This document shows, one piece after another, positions 19,391-27,879 of a stretch of DNA of 64,000 bases. Position 1 is the first letter of the stretch. The number at the start of each line of letters is the position of its first letter. The position numbers and the translations under genes are program-made. The notes under the pieces were generated by a model. That model searched no databases and was not told where the DNA came from. It saw nothing but the letters and a program-made list of their open reading frames with translations. Source of the stretch: Legionella erythra (GTDB taxonomy: Bacteria; Pseudomonadota; Gammaproteobacteria; Legionellales; Legionellaceae); assembly GCF_001467615.1 (NCBI RefSeq), contig NZ_LNYA01000034.1:567251-631250 (forward strand). The letters run 5' to 3'.

Positions 19391-19427
19391 AAGGCTTGAT
19401 GTTTATCAAGCCTTGTTTCGTTTTTTT
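19391..19427 (+). terminator. Intrinsic terminator of the porin gene
   Basis: Perfect 10-bp stem AAGGCTTGAT / ATCAAGCCTT with a GTTT loop (19391-19414), then GTTTCG and a run of seven T (19421-19427). The run abuts the GGAGG ribosome site (19428-19432) of lpxA, so little room remains for an lpxA promoter after it. Confidence 0.88.
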
Positions 19428-19439
19428 GGAGGTATGGTC

Positions 19440-20282
19440 GTGCAAATGAGTCAGTTGGATCAGCAGCATGTACGCGACAAAGTTATTCCTATTCATCAGC
19501 AAATCCATCCCACTGCCCTGATAGCTCAGGGAGCTAGAATCGGGGCAAATGTCAGCATTGGCCCGTTTACTGTGATTGGCGAACATGTTTCCATCGGTGC
19601 TAACTCCGTCATTGGATCCCATGTCGTCATTGAGGGTTGGACAACCCTTGGCGAACGCAATCACATTCATACCGGCGCTGTCATAGGGTCTATCCCGCAG
19701 GATTTGAAATTCAAGGGTGAAAAAAGTTTTGTATTCATGGGTGATGATAATATCGTGCGTGAATACGTCACCATCAGCCGTGGTACCGCCGGTGGCGGCG
19801 GTGAAACCACCATTGGCCATGCCAATTTATTAATGGCCAGTTGCCATGTGGGTCATGACGTGCAGATGGGGAGTCATAATATTATTGCCAATGCCGTCGG
19901 TATTGCCGGGCATGTGATTATTGAGGACTGGGTAACCATTGGCGGTATCGCCGTTATCCATCAATTTTGTAAACTGGGCTGCATGAGTATGATAGGCGCC
20001 AAGAGTTACATTAATAAAGATATCCCGCCTTTTGCCTTAGTCCAGGGAAATCCAGCGAAATTATACGGGGTTAATATCGAGCGCCTGCGCCGCAACCAGT
20101 TTAAACCCCAGCAACGCTTGCTAATTCAGCGCGCATACAAGATTCTACATCGTGTCAATTATCATTTACCCACGGCCATAGCCGACATTGAAGAGGACTT
20201 GATGCCTGATGAGCAAATCGCTCACTTGCTCCACTTTCTTCGTCACAGTGAGCGCGGCATTTGCCGGGGGAGCCGGGAATGA
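19440..20282 (+). CDS. lpxA: UDP-N-acetylglucosamine acyltransferase LpxA
   Basis: First enzyme of lipid A synthesis: transfers a 3-hydroxyacyl chain from ACP to the 3-OH of UDP-GlcNAc, in the cytosol as a trimer. The left-handed beta-helix hexapeptide repeats run from about residue 20 to 190 (for example HPTALIAQGARIGANVSIG), the catalytic His lies in LLMASCHVGHD, and a C-terminal helical domain follows. GGAGG at 19428-19432 is optimally placed for GTG 19440; ATG 19446 is the alternative. Its stop overlaps the start of lpxD as ATGA. No fabZ is present between the genes, unlike the common lpxD-fabZ-lpxA-lpxB order. Confidence 0.93.
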   Translation: MQMSQLDQQHVRDKVIPIHQQIHPTALIAQGARIGANVSIGPFTVIGEHVSIGANSVIGSHVVIEGWTTLGERNHIHTGAVIGSIPQDLKFKGEKSFVFMGDDNIVREYVTISRGTAGGGGETTIGHANLLMASCHVGHDVQMGSHNIIANAVGIAGHVIIEDWVTIGGIAVIHQFCKLGCMSMIGAKSYINKDIPPFALVQGNPAKLYGVNIERLRRNQFKPQQRLLIQRAYKILHRVNYHLPTAIADIEEDLMPDEQIAHLLHFLRHSERGICRGSRE

Positions 20283-21289
20283 AATCATTGCGCTTTAATC
20301 AAAATCACGGCCCTTTCAGCTTGGCGGAGCTGGCTCAGGTTTCCGGCGCAACCCTGCATAACCTTAAGGATAGCCGCTTCCTTATCCATCATGCAGCCCC
20401 TCTGGATGAGGCTGACCGCACTGACATTGCGGTTTTACATAACCTCAAATACATTCAGGCCTTTAAACAGGCGCGCGCCGGGGCCTGCATTGTTTTTAAC
20501 GACGCAGTGAAGCACGCCCCGGCCTCGATGAAATTACTGATTCATCCAAACCCCTACAAAGCCTTCGCGCTGGTCATGCAGCATTTTTACTCATCCTCAA
20601 GAGAAGAACCGGCCATTTCCCCAAAAGCCTTCATTGCAGCAAGCGCATCCATTGGTCCCGGATGCACCATTGAGCATGGAGCTTATATTGGTGACCGTGC
20701 CGTCATTGGCGAGGGCAGTAAAATTGGTGTTAACAGTTATATTGGACATGATGTGATCATTGGCAAAAATTGCCGCATTGAAAACAATGTCAGCATCACC
20801 AATACCCTGATGGGTGATAACGTGGTGATTTATACCGGTGCTAAAATCGGACAGGAAGGCTTCGGTTTTGCGACGGATGAGGCAGGCCATTACAGTATCC
20901 CCCATGTCGGTAGTGTCATCATCGGCAATCACGTGGAAATAGGCGCCAATACCTGCGTGGATCGGGGCTCCGTTAAAGACACCATCATTGAAGATCACTG
21001 CCGCATCGATAACCTGGTGCAAATCGGCCATAACGTCAAAATCAGGCGCGGCAGCATTATCGCGGGCAATACCGGCATTGCCGGCAGTTCAGAAATCGGT
21101 GAGTTCGCCGTATTAGGCGGCGGCGTCAGCGTCGTCAATCACGCCAAGATAGGCCCAGGAGCCATGGTATTCGCGCACGCCCTGGTGATTAAGGACGTAG
21201 CCCCGGGCGTTAAAGCCGGGGGAACGCCAGCCATGGAAGCCCGTCAATGGCACAAACAGTCATTAATGTTGAAAAAATTATGCCGATGA
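20279..21289 (+). CDS. lpxD: UDP-3-O-acyl-glucosamine N-acyltransferase LpxD
   Basis: 336-residue trimeric acyltransferase adding the second 3-hydroxyacyl chain, at N2 of the glucosamine. N-terminal uridine-binding domain (FSLAELAQVSGATL...), central hexapeptide beta-helix, catalytic His in NLVQIGHNVKI, and the short C-terminal helix. ATG 20279 overlaps the lpxA stop by 4 nt; the longer reading from 20261 is inside lpxA. It converges on lpxB with a 12-nt overlap of coding ends (21278-21289). Confidence 0.93.
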   Translation: MKSLRFNQNHGPFSLAELAQVSGATLHNLKDSRFLIHHAAPLDEADRTDIAVLHNLKYIQAFKQARAGACIVFNDAVKHAPASMKLLIHPNPYKAFALVMQHFYSSSREEPAISPKAFIAASASIGPGCTIEHGAYIGDRAVIGEGSKIGVNSYIGHDVIIGKNCRIENNVSITNTLMGDNVVIYTGAKIGQEGFGFATDEAGHYSIPHVGSVIIGNHVEIGANTCVDRGSVKDTIIEDHCRIDNLVQIGHNVKIRRGSIIAGNTGIAGSSEIGEFAVLGGGVSVVNHAKIGPGAMVFAHALVIKDVAPGVKAGGTPAMEARQWHKQSLMLKKLCR

Positions 21290-22441
21290 GGGTTCTTTGC
21301 TGATAAGCGCCATAACCGCCATCGCCGCTTTTACACTGGCATCCTGCTTCAGCTGCCAATGCAGATGATTAAATTTTTCCATCACCTTGACTGGGGTTTC
21401 GACCTGGTTCAATTTCTCTAAAAGGCATTGACTAATGGTCAGCGGACTGGCGTTTTCTTGAAAGAACTCCGGGACGAGCGCCTCATTGGCCAACAAGTTA
21501 GGTAAAGAAATGTGTTTGACTTTAAGTTGCGGGGTAATAATCAGGTGATTCAAGGCGCTCCATTTATACGCGACCACCATATCACATTTTAACAGCATGG
21601 CCTCAAGGGTTGCCGTACCCGATTTTACCAGGACGACATTGGCGAGCGCCATCGCCTCTCTGCTTCCGCCCTGCTGAAGTTTAATGTTGAGATGGGAATA
21701 GCCTGATGCATGCCATTGCTCTTTAAATAGCACGATGGCTTTTGGTGTAGCCAGCGGCACGATGAAGGTGATATCGGGCTGCTTCTGATGCAGGCGATTC
21801 ATCACCTCAAGGTACAGCGGACCTAAGTAACGAAGCTCCCCCAGACGGCTGCCAGGCAGCAGGGTGAGGATTTTATCGGACGCCGTATAACCCGCTTCCT
21901 TTCGCAGGCGCATTTTGTCTATTTGCGTGTCAATCATGTCCGCCAGTGGATGACCTACAAAACGGGCAGGCACCTCATACTGCTGATAAAATGCCGCTTC
22001 AAAGGGGAACAGGGTCAAGACCAAATCCACGGCCTCCTTGACTTTGTAAACCCGTTTTTGCCGCCATGCCCAGATTTTTGGGCTGACATAGTGGATGGTT
22101 TTTATCCCCTGTTGTTTAAGTTTTTTTTCGATAACCAGATTAAAAGTAGAATAATCGATACCAATAAAGACATCGGGGGGATTCATCGTCCATTCCCTGA
22201 TTAATTTTTTCCGCAATAACCACAATTGCGGGTAACGGCGCAAGACATCGGTAATTCCCATAACCGAGAGGTATTCCATGGGAACAAGAGACTGAAAACC
22301 CTGACTTTGCATTTGCGGTCCGCCGATGCCAACGAAGCTTACCTGCTGGAGTCGTTCTTTGAGTGCGGCCATTAATCCCGCCCCCAATAAATCGCCTGAA
22401 GGCTCCCCTGCTACAATGGCTATCTTAATCGGACGCTCCAT
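21278..22441 (-). CDS. lpxB: Lipid-A-disaccharide synthase LpxB
   Basis: 387-residue GT-B glycosyltransferase (GT19) condensing UDP-2,3-diacylglucosamine with lipid X to form the disaccharide-1-phosphate. Characteristic segments: GEPSGDLLGAGLMAAL (N-terminus), YVSPKIWAWRQKR, LTLFPFEAAFY, GSRLGELRYLGP, and the late donor-site KSGTATLEAML. ATG 22441 is the start. It is transcribed towards lpxD and divergently from two acyltransferases, unlike the usual lpxA-lpxB head-to-tail arrangement. Confidence 0.93.
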   Translation of the reverse strand: MERPIKIAIVAGEPSGDLLGAGLMAALKERLQQVSFVGIGGPQMQSQGFQSLVPMEYLSVMGITDVLRRYPQLWLLRKKLIREWTMNPPDVFIGIDYSTFNLVIEKKLKQQGIKTIHYVSPKIWAWRQKRVYKVKEAVDLVLTLFPFEAAFYQQYEVPARFVGHPLADMIDTQIDKMRLRKEAGYTASDKILTLLPGSRLGELRYLGPLYLEVMNRLHQKQPDITFIVPLATPKAIVLFKEQWHASGYSHLNIKLQQGGSREAMALANVVLVKSGTATLEAMLLKCDMVVAYKWSALNHLIITPQLKVKHISLPNLLANEALVPEFFQENASPLTISQCLLEKLNQVETPVKVMEKFNHLHWQLKQDASVKAAMAVMALISKEPSSA

Positions 22442-22518
22442 CAAAACTCACGGCGGTGCAATGAAACGCCAATATAGTGAACCTTGACGCTTTTTACAAT
22501 CCACCTGAAACTGATAAA

Positions 22519-23397
22519 ATGCCGGGTTTAGCCTGCATTGGAGTTTGCCGGGTGGCTCATGAAGAAAAATCATACGATACCCTACCAGTCACCTGGGCAG
22601 GTCGGCTGTATTATTATGCTTTCCATAAACCAGCCTCTCACACCCACCTTAATATTCACGCGGTCTTCGGCAAACAATTATCGGACAAACAAAAAAAACG
22701 CCTAATCATGGCTTTTTATTCCCATCAGCTCACCTTGCTCAAGGAATTCTTTATATCCTGGCTATGGGGCGTGAAGCGCCTGAAAAAGCGGGTAGACATG
22801 GCAGGTCTTGAACATTTATTAGATGCTGTAGAAAAGAAAAAGGGCGTCCTGCTGCTCACCGGTCATTTTGGCAACTGGGAACTGACCGCCCCGCTGGGGT
22901 TTAACATGCTTCCTATCCCTAACCCAATGTACGCTATCCGTAAATCCCTTAAAGTAACCTGGGCGGAGAAATTATTTTTTGGCCGCTATCAAAAATATGG
23001 GATTTCCGTCATTCACAAAGACAACGCCATAAGCAGCATCACCCATGCCTTAAAGCAGCAGGGTTTAATCCTTTTTCCTTTTGACCAACGCGTACCCGAA
23101 GGCTCCAAAGAAGGGTTAGACAGCGAATTTTTGGGCTTGCCGGCCCGCTCTTACAAAAGCCTCGCCGTATTGGCGAAACGAACGGGGGCGCCTGTCGTTC
23201 CGATATCCTGTCATCGAGTGGGAAAGGGAAAGCATCGCATCGAATTCTACCCGGCGCTTCATTGGCAGGACGCTCCAGAGCCAGCCGCCGCCTGGCTAAA
23301 AAATACAGCTTGCTACAATGAGACGCTGGCGAACATTCTTCTGCGCTATCCCGAACAATGGATTTGGTCCTATAATCGCTGGCACATTTCGCCTTAA
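22519..23397 (+). CDS. LpxL/HtrB-family lipid A acyltransferase (first copy)
   Basis: Predicted late acyltransferase of the LpxL/LpxM/MsbB family that adds secondary acyl chains to lipid A at the inner membrane. The H-x4-E catalytic motif is HFGNWE; further family segments are FDQRVPEGSKEG, FLGLPARSYKSLAVLAKRTGAPVVP and the closing YPEQWIWSYNRWH. The start is uncertain: ATG 22519 gives 292 residues, GTG 22477 gives 306; no strong ribosome site favours either. No clear N-terminal membrane helix is present. A second, diverged copy follows on the same strand after 23 nt. Which position and chain each copy modifies is unknown. Confidence 0.8.
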   Translation: MPGLACIGVCRVAHEEKSYDTLPVTWAGRLYYYAFHKPASHTHLNIHAVFGKQLSDKQKKRLIMAFYSHQLTLLKEFFISWLWGVKRLKKRVDMAGLEHLLDAVEKKKGVLLLTGHFGNWELTAPLGFNMLPIPNPMYAIRKSLKVTWAEKLFFGRYQKYGISVIHKDNAISSITHALKQQGLILFPFDQRVPEGSKEGLDSEFLGLPARSYKSLAVLAKRTGAPVVPISCHRVGKGKHRIEFYPALHWQDAPEPAAAWLKNTACYNETLANILLRYPEQWIWSYNRWHISP

Positions 23398-23420
23398 CTC
23401 ATATTGACAAGGATGTAACG

Positions 23421-24275
23421 GTGTCGTCTTCTCTTGATAATCTTAAAATTACCCTCTCTGGCCGCCTGATGTATTATTTTTTTCCGCTACGCAAACGCAT
23501 TATCATGCAGAATATTGATCGGGTTTTTAAAAGCCGTGCCAGTAAACAGCAGAAAATCAATTTGGCGAAAGCCTTTTACAGCCATTTTTTAACAACCATT
23601 AAAGAGATTATATCAATCCGGTGGTGTAATCAGGAAACGCTGCGGAAGAAAATAGACATCAAAGGGCTTCACCACCTTCTCTCAGCCCATCAACACCAAC
23701 GCGGGGTCATTTTGCTATCGGGGCATGTAGGAAATTGGGAATACGTGCCGCTGCTGGCCCTACCCACCTTAACCACCCTGCAGGGGCATTTTTATATCGT
23801 TCGCCGCGCCATTCGCCGTAAATGGCTGGAGAAAACCCTGTTCCAACGCTTTGAGCAGGCCAATCTGCCGATTCTTGAAAGCCGGGGCATGCTTAAATCG
23901 ATGCCTAAACTGCTGCGTGAGAACAAGATCATTCTCTTCACGTTTGATCAACATGCCAATACCGATGAAAACCATGGTATTGCGGTTGATTTTTTTGGTA
24001 TAAAAGCCGGAACCTATAAAACACTCGCCTTTCTGGCTGGAAAATCAGGCGCCCAGGTGGTTCCGACTTCCTATTACAGGCTAAACACGGGGAATCACGT
24101 GCTTGAATTTCACCCCGCACTACCCTGGAAAGAAAACCAGGACTGGCAACAGGCGGTTTATGACAACACACGATTGTATAATCAGGCTATTGAACAATTC
24201 ATCCTGACCAATCCAGCCCAATGGTTATGGCCGCATCGGCGCTGGAAATTAAACGACGTTGAAGAAGCGGGTTGA
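23421..24275 (+). CDS. LpxL/HtrB-family lipid A acyltransferase (second copy)
   Basis: 284-residue paralogue of the preceding gene, with catalytic HVGNWE, FDQHANTDENHG, FFGIKAGTYKTLAFLAGKSGAQVVP and the C-terminal NPAQWLWPHRRW. GTG start at 23421 behind AAGGA. The two copies share the same motifs but differ through most of the sequence, so they probably use different acceptors or acyl donors. With lpxA, lpxD and lpxB they form a compact lipid A assembly locus. Confidence 0.82.
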   Translation: MSSSLDNLKITLSGRLMYYFFPLRKRIIMQNIDRVFKSRASKQQKINLAKAFYSHFLTTIKEIISIRWCNQETLRKKIDIKGLHHLLSAHQHQRGVILLSGHVGNWEYVPLLALPTLTTLQGHFYIVRRAIRRKWLEKTLFQRFEQANLPILESRGMLKSMPKLLRENKIILFTFDQHANTDENHGIAVDFFGIKAGTYKTLAFLAGKSGAQVVPTSYYRLNTGNHVLEFHPALPWKENQDWQQAVYDNTRLYNQAIEQFILTNPAQWLWPHRRWKLNDVEEAG

Positions 24276-24312
24276 TTTTTATTGATTCTGTTGCAGCCCG
24301 CCTCCGTGGCTG

Positions 24313-24337
24313 TGCTAAGATTAGCATTTTGCTAATC
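24313..24337. promoter_or_regulatory. Overlapping palindromes in the fumC leader
   Basis: The sequence contains TGCTAA (24313-24318), GA, TTAGCA (24321-24326), TTT, TGCTAA (24330-24335). The central arm can pair with either flank: TGCTAA-GA-TTAGCA or GATTAGCA-TTT-TGCTAATC, the latter a perfect 8-bp stem. The AGGA ribosome site (24338-24341) follows at once, 11 nt before the fumC ATG. It may be an operator with two or three half-sites or a leader RNA able to mask the ribosome site. Confidence 0.5.
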
Positions 24338-24348
24338 AGGAACCCATT

Positions 24349-25740
24349 ATGAGCAACACACGCATTGAAACGGACAGCATGGGCGAAATTGCCGTGCCCG
24401 CCTCCCGGTATTGGGGCGCGCAGACAGAACGCTCGCTGCATCACTTCAACATTGGCCGCGACATCATGCCGCGGGAAGTCACCCATGCCTTTGGTATTTT
24501 GAAAAAAGCAGCGGCCTTAACCAATCTTGAACTTGGCAAATTAAGTCAGGATAAAGCCGATTTAATCATCAAAGCCGCCGATGAGGTCAGTGCCGGTCTT
24601 CTTGATGAGCACTTCCCCCTGCACGTGTGGCAAACCGGCAGCGGCACCCAATCCAACATGAATGCCAACGAAGTCATTTCCAACCGCGCCATTGAACTGG
24701 CCGGCGGGGTCATGGGCAGTAAAACGCCGATTCATCCCAATGATCATGTCAACATGTCGCAATCGTCCAACGACACATTTCCTACTGCCATGCATATCGC
24801 TGCCGCGCTGGCTTTTAAGCAGAAATTGATACCCGCAGTGCACCATTTGCGCGATGCGCTCGCCGCCAAAATGGATCGTTTTAACAGTATCGTTAAAATT
24901 GGCCGTACCCACCTGCAGGATGCGGTCCCCCTGACCCTGGGCCAGGAATTTTCAGGTTATGTGGCCCAACTCGATGCCTGTCTGCATCGTTTTGAGGCCG
25001 TGCTGCCAGAACTGTATGAACTGGCTTTGGGTGGAACCGCCGTCGGCACCGGTTTAAATACTCATCCACAATTTGCCGACAAAGCCGCAAACCACATTGC
25101 AAAATTGACGCAACTGCCTTTTGTGTCGGCACCTAATAAATTCGCAGCCCTAGCCTCTCACGAAGCGCTGGTGATGGCGCATAGCACCTTAAAGGCCTTA
25201 GCCTGTGCCTTAATGAAAATTGCCAATGATGTGCGCTGGTTGGGTTCAGGCCCCCGTTGCGGCTTAGGCGAATTGATTCTACCTGAAAACGAACCCGGCT
25301 CCTCCATCATGCCTGGCAAAGTCAACCCTACCCAATGCGAAGCCATGACCATGGTATGCGCCCAGGTGATAGGCAATGACACCAGTGTCGCGGTGGCCGC
25401 CAGTCAGGGGAACTTCGAACTCAACGTCTTTAAACCAGTCATTATCTTTAATGTCCTGCACTCCCTTAATCTGCTGACAGACACCTGCCATTCATTCCAG
25501 GAATTCTGTGTGGAGGGACTTGAAGCCAACCAGACAAAAATTGAGTATTACCTTAAGAACTCACTCATGCTGGTCACGGCATTAAATCAACACATCGGTT
25601 ACGACAAGGCCGCCAAAATTGCCAAAACTGCTCATCATGACAACACGTCGCTTCAGGAGGCCGCGGTTAAACTGGGTTTCCTCACCGCTGAACAATTTAA
25701 CGAGTATGTTAAACCAGAGGAGATGATTTCACCCCGCTAA
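24349..25740 (+). CDS. fumC: Class II fumarate hydratase
   Basis: 463-residue oxygen-stable, iron-free fumarase interconverting fumarate and malate in the TCA cycle. Conserved blocks: [13 protein letters not shown], the [11 protein letters not shown] motif, [20 protein letters not shown] and the signature [15 protein letters not shown] with the catalytic serine loop. Length matches FumC (467 in E. coli). Preceded by AGGA and the palindromic leader described above. Its stop codon overlaps the convergent stop of the broken phosphodiesterase gene. Confidence 0.96.
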   Translation: MSNTRIETDSMGEIAVPASRYWGAQTERSLHHFNIGRDIMPREVTHAFGILKKAAALTNLELGKLSQDKADLIIKAADEVSAGLLDEHFPLHVWQTGSGTQSNMNANEVISNRAIELAGGVMGSKTPIHPNDHVNMSQSSNDTFPTAMHIAAALAFKQKLIPAVHHLRDALAAKMDRFNSIVKIGRTHLQDAVPLTLGQEFSGYVAQLDACLHRFEAVLPELYELALGGTAVGTGLNTHPQFADKAANHIAKLTQLPFVSAPNKFAALASHEALVMAHSTLKALACALMKIANDVRWLGSGPRCGLGELILPENEPGSSIMPGKVNPTQCEAMTMVCAQVIGNDTSVAVAASQGNFELNVFKPVIIFNVLHSLNLLTDTCHSFQEFCVEGLEANQTKIEYYLKNSLMLVTALNQHIGYDKAAKIAKTAHHDNTSLQEAAVKLGFLTAEQFNEYVKPEEMISPR

Positions 25741-26525
25741 GCATTGCCACTACTCTTTATTTTACTCAACAGGGCACTGATGTGTTCTGCCCTGTTGGTA
25801 AACACCCACCGAATACCGCGATTCAGTTCACGGTACAGGCTATTTTTAGAATCAATAAACCCCACACCGACTTGCTGGCCAGCAGCCTTAAGCGCCTTGA
25901 TTTTTTTATTGCTTAAGAGCAAATAATGACCTAAAACCCCACCGTAGTTTTCGTTTAAACTCTAAGTACAGAACTGGTTCACATTATTGTGCTCCGGCAC
26001 CAGCAGGAGAGCAGCCCGCGGGAAGCATTTTAAGGGGCGAAGCAAGGCTTCATCCAGGCTAATCAGGTGATAATCATCAATGGGTGTTAAATTTTTCAGG
26101 GTTTCATACAAGATGGCTTCATCCACTGAGACTTTCAATTCAATAAACAAATGCAGGCTTTTCCCATAACGGCTGATGACCTCAGTCAGTGTGAGGATAT
26201 CGGGCACCTTTTCCCGCAAGGTTTGAAAAGACAGATCGGCAATCGCCTCAGGCCGCTGCCATAATCGAAAAAGGTTAGAATCATGATGAACAACCAGCAT
26301 GCCATCCGCCGTACACTGCACATCCAGTTCAATACCCCAACACTGGCAACTCAGTGCGCGGGCAAATGCGGCATCGGTATTTTCGATAATACCAAGGGTA
26401 CGGTCATGTGCACCGCGATGGGCAATCAAGCGCGCCTGTTGAAGCATGGCACAAGACGGCCTTTGCCGTGGAATGACCGCCATGAGGTTGTTTATCCAAT
26501 TTTCAATCACCGTCAGTAATGACAT
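25737..26525 (-). pseudogene. Glycerophosphodiester phosphodiesterase interrupted by one amber codon
   Basis: A GDPD-family reading frame of 263 codons starts at ATG 26525 (AGGGAAA site upstream). The catalytic features are intact in the first 187 residues: LIAHRGAHD, IENTDAAF, GIELDVQC, VVHHDSNLFRL. A TAG at 25962-25964 follows NNVNQFCT, after which the same frame continues open for 74 codons with typical GDPD sequence (SLNENYGG, then GVGFIDSKNSLYRELNRGIRWVFTN) to TAG 25737. Only one in-frame stop separates the parts, with no frameshift. Without readthrough the C-terminal strands of the TIM barrel are lost, so the product is probably inactive. A sequencing error or a recent mutation are the alternatives. 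Confidence 0.85.
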
Positions 26526-26638
26526 GGATTTCCCTGGTTTAAACCGTGTATTTTGGTAAAAATTAAACTATAACAAGAATACACAGGCGATGAAGAGACG
26601 AAAAACCATTTTATTTCAAAAAAATTGTGGAATAATCA

Positions 26639-26667
26639 TTGACAGACCAAACGTTCTTCAGTAATTT
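26639..26667 (+). promoter_or_regulatory. Sigma70 promoter of tRNA-Leu
   Basis: A perfect -35 TTGACA (26639-26644), 17-nt spacer and -10-like TAATTT (26662-26667). The first base of the mature tRNA is 11 nt downstream of the -10, so the 5' leader is very short. Confidence 0.7.
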
Positions 26668-26677
26668 ACCGTCCTAT

Positions 26678-26764
26678 GCCGAGGTGGTGGAATTGGTAGA
26701 CACGCTAGCTTCAGGTGCTAGTGGGGGTGACCCCGTGGAGGTTCGAGTCCTCTTCTCGGTACCA
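26678..26764 (+). tRNA. tRNA-Leu (anticodon CAG)
   Basis: 87-nt class II tRNA with encoded CCA. Acceptor stem GCCGAGG / TCTCGGT, anticodon stem-loop CTAGC-TTCAGGT-GCTAG with anticodon CAG reading CUG, long variable arm (GGGGGTGACCCC) typical of Leu, T-loop GGTTCGAGTCC, and terminal ACCA. Confidence 0.97.
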
Positions 26765-27133
26765 TTGATCGTTTTTAAAACAATTCTTAATTGTTAGAAC
26801 GCGCATGTTTATTAAGTATTATTGACTAATACTGACTTCTTCCAATCAAATCCTTCTACCCTATTCGTTTGTTGAATAACATCAATCAGCCTGCAAGATC
26901 TCATGGAATGTGCATGGTAATCGGTCTTATGCCCTCATCATTGACTCATACGGACTTACTCACATCTATCCATGACAAAATCACATCACTTTAGGCTCAC
27001 GTCATTGCCCTGAATCAGAAAACGGTTTATTCAGTCTGCTATCAGTCTCCCTTTATCATCTCATTGCTACCTGACGGAATGTGATTTTTTTTTTGAACTA
27101 TACTGAACATATAAAGTTTCATTTAGTCAAAAT
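26765..27133. other. Gene-poor stretch after tRNA-Leu
   Basis: 369 nt with no credible reading frame on either strand. It contains a short palindrome AACAATT-CTT-AATTGTT (26779-26795), the direct repeat given in a separate entry, and an AT-rich 5' region of the next gene with a 10-T run and TATACT at 27099-27104. I see no duplicate of the tRNA 3' end and no integrase, so island insertion at this tRNA is not demonstrated. Confidence 0.5.
26821..26957 (+). repeat. Imperfect 18-nt direct repeat downstream of tRNA-Leu
   Basis: ATTGACTAATACTGACTT (26821-26838) and ATTGACTCATACGGACTT (26940-26957) match at 16 of 18 positions and begin 119 nt apart. They flank no gene. They could be protein-binding sites or remnants of an attachment region beside the tRNA gene. 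Confidence 0.45.
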
Positions 27134-27865
27134 ATGAACATAGATGAGCGCTCGTTGCGGGTAATTTGTGGTGATAGCAAAGAAGTGGTTGTGTATGGTT
27201 TCGGTCATTTTAAGTACCTTGAACTGTGCGAAGCCATTAACAAGCTACAGGGCATGAAAGCGTATCATTCTGATGACTATGTTGAAAAAAATGAGGTCAT
27301 GGATAAACGAACCCACTATACCATGTATAACCATTTTAAATACATCCTCAATGATTTGGTCCTTGAAAATTACAAGCGGCAACTTAAAAACGAGCCCATC
27401 ATCCCGCTCTTGTTTATTGTGGGTTTAGGCGACGACACCTATGATGTACCCAGGATAGCCGAACGAAGCGATGATGAGTTCGCCAAAGGCGTCACCCTGA
27501 CTGAATTGCGCCGCTGTTACAAACTGGCCCATGAATTTGGCAAAGGATTAAGTCAGGTCGCTAAAGACACCTTTCAATTTGTCCACTTAAGCTCTTCAGA
27601 AAAGGGTTACGTACTCACAGTCGTCAAACCCTTCTGGCAGGATGAGCAATGGCAGAAGGTATGGCAACAACGCAAGGCAACTACAGATAAAAAGCCCAAC
27701 AGTGAGCATAAAAATCTTTTTTGGCGTGAAAAATACACGGTACTTATCAATGAAGCGCAGCCCCTCCAAAATACCCCCAAGACCGAGATAACCGACAAAG
27801 GGGAACTGGAAGAGCCTGATGGTGCATCGCAAACACCGAAAGATAGCCAAAGCAATCCCGGTTAG
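27134..27865 (+). CDS. Unknown protein, candidate secreted effector
   Basis: 243-residue soluble protein without signal peptide or membrane span. Residues 1-180 look globular (mixed alpha/beta; GFGHFKYLELCEAIN, PLLFIVGLGDDTYDVP). The last 60 residues are polar and disordered, with a short acidic cluster (KGELEEPDG) near the C-terminus, reminiscent of the glutamate-rich stretch known to favour Dot/Icm export. No family recognised. It has little ribosome-site signal and an AT-rich upstream region. Convergent with psd, the ends separated by 5 nt and joined by an inverted repeat (27858-27879). Effector status is inference only. Confidence 0.5.
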   Translation: MNIDERSLRVICGDSKEVVVYGFGHFKYLELCEAINKLQGMKAYHSDDYVEKNEVMDKRTHYTMYNHFKYILNDLVLENYKRQLKNEPIIPLLFIVGLGDDTYDVPRIAERSDDEFAKGVTLTELRRCYKLAHEFGKGLSQVAKDTFQFVHLSSSEKGYVLTVVKPFWQDEQWQKVWQQRKATTDKKPNSEHKNLFWREKYTVLINEAQPLQNTPKTEITDKGELEEPDGASQTPKDSQSNPG

Positions 27866-27879
27866 CAGCGTTAAACCGG
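27858..27879. repeat. Inverted repeat spanning two convergent stop codons
   Basis: CCGGTT (27858-27863) and AACCGG (27874-27879) bracket a 10-nt loop at the junction of the unknown gene at 27134 and psd. There is no T tract, so any termination role is weak. Confidence 0.35.

Noticed and set aside
25737..25922. Separate 61-residue minus-strand gene
   Set aside because: Same frame as the phosphodiesterase above it and open between, so it is the C-terminal part after the amber codon.
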